Program-made: the position numbers and the translations under genes
Shown here: positions 15,593 to 24,019 of the stretch, one piece after another
Layout of the letters: the number at the start of each line of letters is the position of its first letter
How positions within the stretch are numbered: the first letter of the stretch is position 1
DNA from: VAXT01 sp963794605
GTDB lineage: Bacteria; Actinomycetota; Thermoleophilia; Gaiellales; Gaiellaceae
Direction of reading: 5' to 3'
Assembly: GCA_963794605.1 (NCBI GenBank)
Contig: CAWCEN010000003.1
Span: 372,001-436,000, forward strand
DNA: 64,000 bases
The notes under the pieces: model-generated
The model's database searches: none
The model's input: only the letters and a program-made list of their open reading frames with translations
What the model was told of the DNA's origin: nothing

Positions 15593-16983
15593 TTCGGCTG
15601 GGCGGGCAAGACGAGCTCGAACCTGCTGCCGCGGCCGACCTCGCTGTCGAGGTCGATCCGTCCGCCGAGCGCCATCGCCAGCTCTCGAGCGATCGCCAGA
15701 CCGAGCCCGGTCCCCTTGCCGTCGTGCGTCCAGAACGGGCGGAAGATCCGTTCCTGCTCCTCCCGCCCGATCCCGGGCCCGGTGTCCTGGACGGCGACGT
15801 GGATCCGCCCATTCTCCGCGCTCAGCTGGAGGCCGACGCTGCCTCCGTTCGGCGTCCAGCGGAACGCGTTCGCGAGCAGGTTGGTGATGATCTGCAGGAC
15901 GCGGTCGCCGTCGGTGACGATCACCGGCTCGGCGGACACGTCCTGCGAGTAGTCGATCTCACGCTGCTTCGCCTCCTCGCCGAACGCGAGGTACGCCTGT
16001 TCAAGCAGCCGGGCCATCTCCACCTCCTCGTGGCGAACGGTGAAACGCCGCGTATCGAGCTTCGCCAGGTCGAGCACGTCGCCCACGAGCCTCTCCAGCC
16101 GGGTGGCCTCGGCCGAGATCACGTCGAGCGACGCCGTGCGGAGCGCCGGGTCTTCGACAACTCCCTCGCGAAGGGCCTCGACGTGGCCGCGGATCGCGGT
16201 CAGTGGCGTCCGCAGTTCGTGTGAGACGGTCATCAGGAAGTTCCGTTCCAGCTCTTCGGCCTCCGACAGGCGCGATGTCATCTGGCGGAACGAGTCGGCG
16301 AGATCCGCGACCTCGTCCCCGCTCGTCAGGAGCGGCACTTCGGTGTCGTAGTGGCCCTCGGCCACCTCGTCGGCGGCTCCCGCCAACCGCCGCAGAGGCC
16401 GCGTGATGCGTCCGGAGAGATACCAGCCGAGGCCTGCCGTCACGAGCAGCCCGATGAGCAGAGCGATTGCGAGCCGCTCCAACAGGCGAGTCACCTGGCT
16501 GCTCAGCTGGGCCTCAGGCGTCGCGACTACGAGGCCCCCGAAGGGTGGTCCCGACGCCTCGAGATAGAGCGGGTGGGCGACGGCGAGAAAGGTGCGATCC
16601 TCGCCCGGCGGCGTGAACTTGAACTCCAGAGTCTCGCCGCGTTGCAGAGCGTCCCAGTCCACCGCGCTCTTCGGCAGGCGCCGCAGCCCCGAGCCCTGGC
16701 CCGAGAAGAAGGGAACGCCCACGTAGAAGAGCCGGTCGCCACTCGCAGCCTCGAGCTTGCTCGGAGCGAAGAACGGCGGCGGCGTGCCGCGCTCCTGTGA
16801 CCGGATAGCTTGCTCCGCATAGAGCTGCGTTAGCCCCCTGGCTTCCCGTCGCAGCTCGCGCTTGGCCTGGTCCTCCGTGTAGTTCCGAAACAGGCCGAAG
16901 GCGATCAACGCGGAGACGACTCCGGTCAACGCGATCCCGGCGAGAAAAAGCGCCGGAAGGCGAAAACGGAGTGACTTGAACAT
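15589..16983 (-). CDS. Two-component sensor histidine kinase (HAMP-HisKA-HATPase)
   Basis: The 464-residue kinase has two membrane helices (about 8-32 and 168-190) flanking an extracytoplasmic sensor domain, a HAMP linker (GRITRPLRRLAGAADEVAEG), the phospho-acceptor H-box SHELRTPLTAI at about residue 258 and an HATPase domain (N-box NLLANAFRWTP, G-boxes DTGPGIG and GKGTGLGLAIA). Overall it resembles BaeS/ResE-like envelope-stress sensors. It follows its response regulator by 3 bp on the same strand. The stimulus is unknown. Confidence 0.93.
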   Translation of the reverse strand: MFKSLRFRLPALFLAGIALTGVVSALIAFGLFRNYTEDQAKRELRREARGLTQLYAEQAIRSQERGTPPPFFAPSKLEAASGDRLFYVGVPFFSGQGSGLRRLPKSAVDWDALQRGETLEFKFTPPGEDRTFLAVAHPLYLEASGPPFGGLVVATPEAQLSSQVTRLLERLAIALLIGLLVTAGLGWYLSGRITRPLRRLAGAADEVAEGHYDTEVPLLTSGDEVADLADSFRQMTSRLSEAEELERNFLMTVSHELRTPLTAIRGHVEALREGVVEDPALRTASLDVISAEATRLERLVGDVLDLAKLDTRRFTVRHEEVEMARLLEQAYLAFGEEAKQREIDYSQDVSAEPVIVTDGDRVLQIITNLLANAFRWTPNGGSVGLQLSAENGRIHVAVQDTGPGIGREEQERIFRPFWTHDGKGTGLGLAIARELAMALGGRIDLDSEVGRGSRFELVLPAQPN

Positions 16984-16986
16984 GTG

Positions 16987-17697
16987 TTACGCCGTCGCGG
17001 CGGCTTCCTTGGCGGGCGTGACCTTGTAGCCGACGCCCCACACCGTCACGATCGGCGACGCCTCGCCGAGCTTGCGGCGCAGCTGGCGTACGTGGACATC
17101 CACCGTGCGTGTGTCGCCCGCGAACGTGTAGCCCCAGACCCTCTCGAGCAGCTGGTCGCGCGTGAGCACGAGCCCCCGGTGGTCGAGCAGCTCCCAGAGC
17201 AGGTCGAACTCCTTCGGCGCGAGCTTGATCTCCTCGTCGCCGACCTTGACCTCGCGGCGGCCGGCATCGATGGTCAGGTCGCCGTGCGAGAGCGTGGCGC
17301 TCGCGACCTCCTTCCGATCCGGCGTCGAGCGGCGAAGGATCGACTTCACGCGGGCGACGAGCTCGCGCGGGTTGAACGGCTTCGTCAGGTAGTCGTCCGC
17401 GCCGACCTCGAGCCCGATGATCTTGTCCACGTCCTCGTCGCGAGCCGTCAGCATCAGGATCGGCACGTCGGAACGCCGCCGAATCCGCCGGCAGACCTCG
17501 ATCCCGTCGATGTCCGGAAGCATCAGGTCGAGCACGATCAGCGACGGCTGCTGGTTCTCCGCCTTGGCGAGCGCGTCCTCGCCCGTTTCCGCGACGTGGA
17601 CGTCGAAGCCCGCGTTCTTCAGGTAGAGCGATACGAATGAGGCGATCGAGGCCTCGTCTTCGACCACGAGGACGGTTTGTGGTGCGTTCAACGGCAT
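16987..17697 (-). CDS. OmpR-family response regulator
   Basis: The 236-residue regulator has an intact receiver (VVEDE acidic pair, phospho-acceptor Asp57 in VLDLMLPDIDG, Thr in LTARDED, Lys in LTKPF) and a C-terminal winged helix (APKEFDLLWELLDHRGLVLT, VRQLRRKLGEASPIVTVWG). It is the partner of the adjacent kinase. A GAAAGGG ribosome site precedes the ATG. It contrasts with the regulator at 5711, which lacks these residues. Confidence 0.95.
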   Translation of the reverse strand: MPLNAPQTVLVVEDEASIASFVSLYLKNAGFDVHVAETGEDALAKAENQQPSLIVLDLMLPDIDGIEVCRRIRRRSDVPILMLTARDEDVDKIIGLEVGADDYLTKPFNPRELVARVKSILRRSTPDRKEVASATLSHGDLTIDAGRREVKVGDEEIKLAPKEFDLLWELLDHRGLVLTRDQLLERVWGYTFAGDTRTVDVHVRQLRRKLGEASPIVTVWGVGYKVTPAKEAAATA

Positions 17698-17725
17698 CGC
17701 CCTTTCAGGATGCCAGAGCGGGCTG

Positions 17726-18217
17726 CTATCGCGTGCCCGGTGGCGGGGCCAGGTCGAACGGAGTTGCTGTGTCGGGCAGAGACTGGGGCGCCTCGTCGTT
17801 CAGCGACCAGACGCCGTCATAGAAGACGTTCGCCAACGGATCGCCCGCGCCGTCGATGACGCCGTCGCCGCGCGCGATCGCGCTGAGAAAGATCGCACGA
17901 CCCTGGATTCGGAACTGGAAGCGTGCGCCGATCAGACGGAAGCGGAGGTTCTTGCCCTGGTAGACGGTCGTCCTGACGTTCCGGTACGTGGTCTTCGTGG
18001 CGCCATAGACGACGGGGCGCTTGCTGTCGTACGGCTTCGGGTCGGTGATCGTGATCCTGCCGTTGACGCGGCCGGTCATGCTGCCGCGCGCGTTCAGCTC
18101 CACGAGCCCGCGACCCTCCCTGATCGAGAGCGTCCCGTTCTGAGGAGCCCTCGACTGAGACTGAGCCGCCGCCGGGATCAGTAGGGCGAGCAGGAGTAGT
18201 AGCACCGTCTTCCGCAT
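17726..18217 (-). CDS. Secreted protein of unknown function
   Basis: The 163-residue product starts with a clear signal peptide (MRKTVLLLLLALLIPAAAQS, probable cleavage after about residue 19). The mature part is beta-rich (LVELNARGSMTGRVNGRITI, TTVYQGKNLRFRLIG) and lacks cysteines. I do not recognise a family. It is transcribed toward the response regulator gene, 28 bp away, and could be an output or sensor partner of that two-component system. Confidence 0.7.
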   Translation of the reverse strand: MRKTVLLLLLALLIPAAAQSQSRAPQNGTLSIREGRGLVELNARGSMTGRVNGRITITDPKPYDSKRPVVYGATKTTYRNVRTTVYQGKNLRFRLIGARFQFRIQGRAIFLSAIARGDGVIDGAGDPLANVFYDGVWSLNDEAPQSLPDTATPFDLAPPPGTR

Positions 18218-18291
18218 CGGTACGTCAAGTATCGCTGGCGTCCTTATGCCCGCAATGTGGGAGTTGTAAGGAATCCGTTAGCGTCACAAGC

Positions 18292-19479
18292 GTGTCCGAG
18301 CTGAGCGATTTCGGGCTCGTCGTGCTCGTGGTCGCAAGCGGCGTGATCCTCGCGCTTCTGGCGGCGAAGCTGAGCGAGCGCTATCCCGTGCCCGCTCCTG
18401 CGCTCTTCCTGCTGGCCGCGCTGGCCCTTCCCGTCGCGCTGCCGCACATCAAGACCGTGGAGCGGATCGGCGTGGTCGCAGTCATCCTGATCCTCTTCGA
18501 CGGCGGCATGAGCATCGGCTGGCGCCGCTTCCGGCGTGCGGTCGTTCCGATCGCGACGCTCGGGATCATCGGGACCTTCACGACGGCCGTAGTCGTCGCG
18601 ATTTGCGCCCACTTCCTCCTCGACCTCAGCTGGACGCTGTCCGGAGTGCTCGGCGCGGCGCTCGCCCCGACCGACCCCGCGGTCATGTTCTCGATCCTCG
18701 GCGACAAGGAGATCCACGGCAACACGGGCACGATCCTGGAGGGCGAGGCCGGCGTGAACGACCCGGTTGGAATCGCGCTTCTGATCGGGATGGTCGAGTT
18801 CGCGACGACCGACGGCGCGTCGGCCTGGTCCGTCGCGGAGGAGTTCCTGCTGGAGATGACGATCGGGCTCGTGGTCGGCATCGCCGGGGCGGCGCTCCTC
18901 GTCCTCTTCATGCGGCGCGTGCGCCTGCCGGGCGAGGGCCTCTATCCGTTGCGCGCGCTCGCGGCGGCGGGTGTGATCTACGGCTTGGCGTCCGTCGCGC
19001 ACGGGTCGGGCTTCCTCGCGGTCTTCATCGCGGGCCTCGCGCTCGGCGAGGTCGACGTTCCGTACAAGCGTCAGATCCAGCGCTTCCAGGCATCGCTGGC
19101 CAGCCTCGGCGAGATCGTCGTCTTCGTGGCGCTGGGGCTCACGGTGAACGTGAGCCAGCTGTCCGACGAGCGCGTTTGGCTCGACGGCCTCTTGCTTGCG
19201 ATCGCGCTTGCGTTCGTCGCGCGTCCGCTCGGGCTCGCTCCTCTGCTCGCCCCGATGCGGCTCAGGCTCGGCGAAAAGCTCTTCATCGCCTGGGGCGGCC
19301 TCAAGGGCGCCGTGCCGATCTTGCTGGCCGCGTTCGTGATCCTCGCCGAGGTGCCCGACGCCCGCCGGATGTACGAGATCGTGTTCGTCGTCGTGCTCTT
19401 CTCCGTCGTCGTGCAGGGCTCGACCGTGCCCTTCGCCGCCAAGCGGTTTCGCGTTCCGATGCGCCACGTGGGCCGATGA
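18292..19479 (+). CDS. Monovalent cation:proton antiporter (CPA1 type)
   Basis: The 395-residue integral membrane protein has about 12 hydrophobic segments and the CPA1 ion-path motifs: LFDGGMSIGWRRFRRAV, APTDPAVMFSIL and the cation-binding GVNDPVGIALL. It exchanges Na+ or K+ for protons. It is close to the NhaP2/KhtU type but ends after the last helix, without a regulatory TrkA-C domain. A TAGCGT box lies 7 nt before its GTG start, so translation is probably leaderless. Confidence 0.93.
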   Translation: MSELSDFGLVVLVVASGVILALLAAKLSERYPVPAPALFLLAALALPVALPHIKTVERIGVVAVILILFDGGMSIGWRRFRRAVVPIATLGIIGTFTTAVVVAICAHFLLDLSWTLSGVLGAALAPTDPAVMFSILGDKEIHGNTGTILEGEAGVNDPVGIALLIGMVEFATTDGASAWSVAEEFLLEMTIGLVVGIAGAALLVLFMRRVRLPGEGLYPLRALAAAGVIYGLASVAHGSGFLAVFIAGLALGEVDVPYKRQIQRFQASLASLGEIVVFVALGLTVNVSQLSDERVWLDGLLLAIALAFVARPLGLAPLLAPMRLRLGEKLFIAWGGLKGAVPILLAAFVILAEVPDARRMYEIVFVVVLFSVVVQGSTVPFAAKRFRVPMRHVGR

Positions 19480-19497
19480 GCTTCCTGTCGGACTGGC

Positions 19498-20544
19498 TCA
19501 GCCGTCCGTGAGGCTTTGGATGAGCGCGTCCTCGGCCTCGTAGTCGAACGCATCCGCCATGAGCTCAGCCGTGCGCGGCAGCACCTCGTGCCACTCCTTG
19601 CCGCGCGTCGCCTCGACGAGCCATTCGCACGTGGCCTGCACGGCCTTCGGATACGTCGTCACCGCCCGGTAGCGGAGATCGAGCTCGGCCGCGCTCATGT
19701 CGGCGACGAGTGGTCGCACGACCGACCAGGGCGTGTCGCCGACGAACGGCTCACCGGGCCTCCTGTCTGACGGCCGGTCGACGAGGACCTCGGCCCATTC
19801 GTGCCCGAGCGCGCCGGCAATCGCGCGTGCGATGTCGAGGACCCGCGGAGGGTCGGGATCGCCGCAGTTGTAGGCGCCGTGGTGCGGTCGTTCGGCGGCC
19901 AGGCGGATCAGCTCGGCGAGATTCTCGCTCGAGGTCGTCTGGAACCGGGCCTGCCCGCGATCTGCGAGGACGACGGCGCGGCGGCCGTCCAGGGCTCGCT
20001 TGACGAAATACCACTCGCGCGAGAACCTCGTCCCCGGGCCGTAGATTGCCCACGGCCTGATGACCGTCGCGCGCACGTCGTCCTGCCTCAAGAGGATCTG
20101 CTCGATCGCAGATTTCTTCGTCGAGTACGTCGCATCTCCCGGTGGGACCGTCGGTTGGGTCTCGCGAATCGGCCCGCGAAAGACGGGGAAGTCCTCGTCG
20201 CTTTTTGCCTCGTCCAGCGTTCTCCCCTGGTCGTCGGTGTAGACCGATCCCGTCGAGATTGCGATAACCGACCCGATCCGGTCGCCGAGGGCGAGCAACT
20301 GCCGGGCGTGGTCGGGCTCGAAGGGGATGATGTCCACGAGCACGTCCACGCCGTCCCCCACTGCTCTCGCCAGCGCGCCCGAGTCGTTGCGGTCGACGAC
20401 GACGTGTCGAGCGTCGAGATCCTCCGGGACCGGACGTTCGCCTCGGCTGGCCAGGACGACCTCCCAGCCCACGGCCAGCAGCCGTCGCGCCGCCGCCTGG
20501 CCCACCTGGCCCGTGCCGCCCAGCAGGAAAGCCTTCTTCGCCAT
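19498..20544 (-). CDS. NAD-dependent epimerase/dehydratase-like oxidoreductase
   Basis: The 348-residue protein is an extended short-chain dehydrogenase: Rossmann motif GGTGQVGQAAARRLL at residue 9, the DIIPFEPDHARQLL region, and a YSTKKSAIEQ segment carrying the catalytic Tyr-Lys pair (YxxxK) in the epimerase position. It would act on a nucleotide sugar or similar substrate, but specificity is unclear. The ATG at 20544 (MAKKAFLLGGTG) is chosen; a frame to 20751 is low-complexity Arg/Ser. Confidence 0.8.
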   Translation of the reverse strand: MAKKAFLLGGTGQVGQAAARRLLAVGWEVVLASRGERPVPEDLDARHVVVDRNDSGALARAVGDGVDVLVDIIPFEPDHARQLLALGDRIGSVIAISTGSVYTDDQGRTLDEAKSDEDFPVFRGPIRETQPTVPPGDATYSTKKSAIEQILLRQDDVRATVIRPWAIYGPGTRFSREWYFVKRALDGRRAVVLADRGQARFQTTSSENLAELIRLAAERPHHGAYNCGDPDPPRVLDIARAIAGALGHEWAEVLVDRPSDRRPGEPFVGDTPWSVVRPLVADMSAAELDLRYRAVTTYPKAVQATCEWLVEATRGKEWHEVLPRTAELMADAFDYEAEDALIQSLTDG

Positions 20545-20659
20545 GCGGAGAGGTTCGCATCCCGACCGCGGCTGCGGAATGGCTCGATCGCAGGCGCGAG
20601 CCGCTGTGCTGGACTCGCTCGGAGCAACCCCTGAGCCCTCGTACCAGTGTGTTACCAGG

Positions 20660-21508
20660 TCACTTCGGGTACTCGTAAAAGCCGCGGCCGGTCTTGCGGC
20701 CCAGGCGGCCTTCGGCGGCCATCTCCCGCAGGCGCTCCGGAGGCTTCGCACGCTCGTCGCCGGTCGCCTCGTACATCGCCTCGGCTGCGTGGATGTGGAT
20801 GTCGATCCCGACCAGGTCGACGAGCGTGCACGGGCCCATCGGCCAGCCGACGCCCATCGTCATCGCCTTGTCGAGGTCCTCGACCGTGATCCCCTCGTCG
20901 AGGAGCCGTATGCACTCGTTCAGCGTCGGGACGAGGATGCGGTTGACGATGAACCCCGGCGTGTCGTTTGCGCGCACGGGCTGTTTGCCGGCCTGCTCGG
21001 CCCACTCGAATGCGGCCGAGAGCGCAGCGTCCGAGCTCTTCTCGGCGCGGATGATCTCGACGAGCGGCAGGAGCGGCGCCGGGTTGAAGAAGTGCATCCC
21101 GATCACCCGCTCCGGGTGCTCGGTCGCCTCGGCGATCGAATGGATCGGGATCGCGGACGTGTTCGACGCAAGGATCGCCTCCGGCCCGACGAGGCGGTCG
21201 AGCTCGGCGAACACCTCCCGCTTCGGCTCGAGCTGCTCGACGATCGCCTCGATCACGAGGTCGCAGTCGGCGAGGTCGGCGAGCTCGGTCGTGAAGGACA
21301 GCCGGCCGAGCGTCGCGTCACGCTCCCCAGCGGTCGCTTTCCCCTTCTCGACGGCGCGGCCGACGTAGTGCGCAATCGTCTCGCGGGCTCGTTCGCAGAG
21401 CCCGTTGCTGACCTCGCGGCCGATCGTCTCGAAGCCGGCCTGCGCGGAGACCTGTGCGATGCCCGCCCCCATCGTGCCCAGGCCGACGACTCCCACCCGT
21501 TTGATCAC
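20660..21508 (-). CDS. 3-hydroxybutyryl-CoA dehydrogenase-like enzyme
   Basis: The 282-residue product is a full-length single-domain 3-hydroxyacyl-CoA dehydrogenase: NAD-binding GLGTMGAGIAQVSA at residue 9, ASNTSAIPI, the catalytic histidine in MHFFNPAPLLPLVEI, and PGFIVNRIL of the C-terminal dimerisation domain. It interconverts (S)-3-hydroxyacyl-CoA and 3-oxoacyl-CoA. With the thiolase 1.4 kb downstream it could run the acetyl-CoA/acetoacetyl-CoA/3-hydroxybutyryl-CoA steps, although the two are separate transcription units. Confidence 0.93.
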   Translation of the reverse strand: MIKRVGVVGLGTMGAGIAQVSAQAGFETIGREVSNGLCERARETIAHYVGRAVEKGKATAGERDATLGRLSFTTELADLADCDLVIEAIVEQLEPKREVFAELDRLVGPEAILASNTSAIPIHSIAEATEHPERVIGMHFFNPAPLLPLVEIIRAEKSSDAALSAAFEWAEQAGKQPVRANDTPGFIVNRILVPTLNECIRLLDEGITVEDLDKAMTMGVGWPMGPCTLVDLVGIDIHIHAAEAMYEATGDERAKPPERLREMAAEGRLGRKTGRGFYEYPK

Positions 21509-21562
21509 ATGGTCGATGCTAACCAGCGGATCTCACCATCGACGCTCGCAGCGTCGTCGCGG

Positions 21563-21624
21563 TGGAACCTCCCGGTTCCCCCGCACCCCCTCCCTGGTCC
21601 GCTTCGCGGACAGGCGCTTCGCGC
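21563..21624 (+). repeat. Dispersed hairpin repeat, copy C1
   Basis: The segment matches 51489-51559 over about 45 bases: GGAACCTCCCG, then TTCCCCCG, ACCCCCTCCC and GGTCCGCT. It ends in tandem hairpins GTCCGC-TTC-GCGGAC and GGCGC-TTC-GCGCC. A GGTTCCCCCG core is also shared with the longer repeats at 42902 and 49196. It lies between the divergent 3-hydroxyacyl-CoA dehydrogenase and the small protein at 21662. Confidence 0.65.
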
Positions 21625-21661
21625 CGGGAAGGACCCGAGCCGCTCGCGCGTCTAGGAGTCA

Positions 21662-21790
21662 ATGACGCGGTTTCTCCTCATTCTCCTCCTACTCGGCCTC
21701 TTCGCGCTGGCTGTAGGCGGCGCGTGCCTCATGGTCGTCAGAGGAGAACGGCCGGCGATCCTTTCCCGCCGGCCCCCCGCGATCGCCTAG
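21662..21790 (+). CDS. Small single-helix membrane protein
   Basis: A 42-codon frame starts MTRFLLILLLLGLFALAVGG and ends RRPPAIA. One strongly hydrophobic helix is followed by a short basic tail, typical of small bacterial membrane proteins. No family is recognisable and there is no clear ribosome site (GGAG lies 4-5 bp before the ATG). Coding is supported only by the hydrophobic helix and the gene-free context, so this is a tentative call. Confidence 0.4.
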   Translation: MTRFLLILLLLGLFALAVGGACLMVVRGERPAILSRRPPAIA

Positions 21791-21833
21791 CACTCTGGTC
21801 GTCGCCGCGCCGCGGCAGCGCGGCGGCGACTAG

Positions 21834-22463
21834 CTAGGACTTCCGCGCAAGGATCCACATGAAGCTGACGAGCCCGTGGCCCGGCTCCTCGATCGGGATC
21901 ACCTTCGCTTCGATCAGCTCGAAGCCCGCCTCCTCGAGCAGCCGCCGGTTCTCGGCCTCGTCGAACGAGGCGAAGAACATCGGCGCGCCGAGCCAGTCGG
22001 CGTCGACCTCGTTGTCCGCGTCGGCCGTGCCCATCGTCGCGAGCAGGTAGCCGCCCGCGCGAAGCCACGACGCGATCGAGCGGAGGAGCGGCGCCTGCTC
22101 TGCGCGAGGCACGTGTCCGAGCATGTACAAGCTGACGACGGCGTCGAAGCTCGCCGACTCCAGCTCGAGCTCCGTCGCGTCGGCGCACACGAAGGTCGCG
22201 TTCGGGACGCGTTCCCGGGCTCGTTCGACCTGCCTGGGCGAGATGTCGACGCCGTGCAGCCGGTGACGTTCCTCAAGCCGCAAGGTGGCCGGGCTCCCAC
22301 CGCCGCAGCCGAGCTCGAGCAGCTCCGAGCCGTCCTCGACCAGAGCGAGCAGCTTCTCGACCCAGCGCATCGTCGGCGACTCGAAGCCCGCAGCCCACGC
22401 CGCGTAGCCCTCGGCGATGGCGTCGTAGCCGTCCGCGACGACGCGCTTCGGATCGTCAGAGAT
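21834..22463 (-). CDS. Class I SAM-dependent methyltransferase with a non-canonical start
   Basis: The core has the SAM-binding ELLELGCGGGSPATLRL and the DAVVSLYMLGHV post-I motifs of class I methyltransferases, acting on an unknown small molecule. The first ATG is at 22370, but the frame stays open and conserved-looking upstream (VVADGYDAIAEGYAAWA, a common methyltransferase N-terminus) to an ATC at 22461-22463, preceded by GGCGGAG at ideal ribosome-site distance. The stretch between a TAG and the ATG has no ATG, GTG or TTG. Either translation begins at ATC, overlapping the cupin stop by 8 bp, or the start codon was mutated. From the ATC the product is 209 residues. Confidence 0.7.
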   Translation of the reverse strand: MSDDPKRVVADGYDAIAEGYAAWAAGFESPTMRWVEKLLALVEDGSELLELGCGGGSPATLRLEERHRLHGVDISPRQVERARERVPNATFVCADATELELESASFDAVVSLYMLGHVPRAEQAPLLRSIASWLRAGGYLLATMGTADADNEVDADWLGAPMFFASFDEAENRRLLEEAGFELIEAKVIPIEEPGHGLVSFMWILARKS

Positions 22464-22776
22464 CGAGCGACTCCGCCTCTACGACGAGGACGGTCATTCC
22501 TTGCTCGGTGCCCGATTCGTGCTCCTCGCCCGGCTCCCAGAGCACGGCCTCGCCGGCGCGGATCGGTTCACGCTCGCCGTCGGCTCCGCTGACCCACCCC
22601 GACCCATTGACAGCCGCGAAGAGCTGGGCCCCGACGGCCGGGTGCCGGGCGACGACGCCTCCCGCACCGACCTCGATCACGGCAACATGCGCGTCGCCGG
22701 CCAGGCGCCTCACTCGCGCGTTAACGCTCCCGGGCGCGGTCACCTCGCGCTCGCCGACGAGGTCGACTTTCCTCAA
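22456..22776 (-). CDS. Small cupin-domain protein
   Basis: The 106-residue product is a single beta-barrel cupin: GGVVARHPAVGAQLFAAVNG carries the first cupin motif (one His, no full HxH pair) and GEAVLWEPGEEHESGTEQGM the second (GxxxWxPGxxH). It probably binds a metal or small molecule. The start is a TTG at 22774-22776, right downstream of a dispersed hairpin repeat. The downstream methyltransferase begins inside its last codons, so the two are coupled. Confidence 0.75.
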   Translation of the reverse strand: MRKVDLVGEREVTAPGSVNARVRRLAGDAHVAVIEVGAGGVVARHPAVGAQLFAAVNGSGWVSGADGEREPIRAGEAVLWEPGEEHESGTEQGMTVLVVEAESLDL

Positions 22777-22785
22777 ACGCGCTCA

Positions 22786-22864
22786 CCGAGGCGCCGCTTG
22801 CGGTGCCGTCTCAGGACGCACGGGCTCTGCCCGGGCGTCCGTCGGAAATGACCGGTCGACACGC
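22786..22864 (-). repeat. Dispersed hairpin repeat, copy B1
   Basis: The minus strand reads CGTGTCGACCGGTCATTTC and continues as two hairpins: CGGGC-AGA-GCCCG within GGACGC/GCGTCC arms, then GGCACCGC-AA-GCGGCGCC. It matches 47589-47664 nearly base for base and 38591-38638 in part. It lies between the thiolase end and the cupin start. Confidence 0.75.
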
Positions 22865-22873
22865 TGGCGGAAA

Positions 22874-24019
22874 TCACAATCGTTCGAGCACACAGGCGAT
22901 CGCCTGGCCGAACCCGATGCACATCGTTGCCACGCCGTAGCGGGCCTCCCGCCGCTCGAGCTCGTTGACCAGCGTCGCGGTGATGCGCGCCCCGGTCGCG
23001 CCTAGCGGGTGGCCGAGCGAGATGCCGCCGCCGTTCGGGTTCACGTCGTCCATCCGCTCCTCGAGGCCGCAGTCGCGGACGAACTGGAGCACGACGGACG
23101 CGAACGCCTCGTTGACCTCGATCACCGCCACGTCATCCCAGCCGATCCCCGCCTTCGCGAGTGCTCGCTCACACGCCTGCGGGTTGCCGTGGAGCATCCG
23201 GTACGGGTCGACGCCCGCGAGCCCGAAGGAGACGAACCGCGCGCGCGGCTCGAGCCCGAGCTCCGACGCCTTGCGCTCGCTCGCGACCAGGACCCCGGCC
23301 GCGCCGTCGCAGATCTGGCTCGAGTTCCCGGCCGTGACCACACCCTCGGGCAGGAACACCGGGTTGAGCGCGGCCAGCGCCTCGAGGGATGTGTCCCGCC
23401 GAGGCGTCTCGTCGACCGCGAACAGCGTCCCCACGTGCGGGTTCAGCACCTCGACCGGGACGATCTCGTTTTCGAAGCGCCCCTCGTCGATCGCCGCGAT
23501 CGCGCGCCGGTGCGACTCGAGCGAGACCGCGTCGAGCTCCTCTCTCGAGAGGTTCCACTCCTCGGCGATCGCCTCCGCCGAGAGGCCCTGCGGCACGATC
23601 TGCCAGCGCTCGAAGAGCTTGTCCGACAGGTCGCCTCCGTTAGAGCCCATCGGGACGCGAGACATCATCTCCACCCCGCCCGAGACTACGAGGTCGAGCT
23701 GGCCCGACCAGATTGCCGACGCCGCGTTGAAGCTCGTCTGGAGCGACGATCCGCACTGGCGGTCGACCGTCGTGCCCGCCACGGTCTCGGGCCAGCCGGC
23801 GACCATCGGCACCATCCGGCCGATGTTCCAGCCCTGCTCGCCGATCTGGGTCACGCAGCCGAGCTGGACGTCCTCGATCTCGCCCGGGTCGACCTCCTGG
23901 CGCCCGAGCAAGCCGTTCAGCACCTGCGCGGCGAGCTCGTCGCCGCGGATCGAGGACAGCGTCCCGTTCTTCTTGCCGATCGGAGAGCGAACTGCGTCGA
24001 CGATCAGTGCATCAGGCAT
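22874..24019 (-). CDS. Acetyl-CoA acetyltransferase (thiolase)
   Basis: The 381-residue thiolase has the acyl-accepting cysteine in DRQCGSSLQ (about residue 87), the NEAFASV motif, the catalytic His in GGGISLGHPLGATGAR and the second cysteine in MCIGFGQA. It condenses or cleaves acyl-CoA with acetyl-CoA. It is the last gene of the minus-strand cyclase array: its ATG (24017-24019) lies within the last 8 bp of the preceding cyclase. A frame to 24331 is excluded because it overlaps that gene. Confidence 0.94.
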   Translation of the reverse strand: MPDALIVDAVRSPIGKKNGTLSSIRGDELAAQVLNGLLGRQEVDPGEIEDVQLGCVTQIGEQGWNIGRMVPMVAGWPETVAGTTVDRQCGSSLQTSFNAASAIWSGQLDLVVSGGVEMMSRVPMGSNGGDLSDKLFERWQIVPQGLSAEAIAEEWNLSREELDAVSLESHRRAIAAIDEGRFENEIVPVEVLNPHVGTLFAVDETPRRDTSLEALAALNPVFLPEGVVTAGNSSQICDGAAGVLVASERKASELGLEPRARFVSFGLAGVDPYRMLHGNPQACERALAKAGIGWDDVAVIEVNEAFASVVLQFVRDCGLEERMDDVNPNGGGISLGHPLGATGARITATLVNELERREARYGVATMCIGFGQAIACVLERL

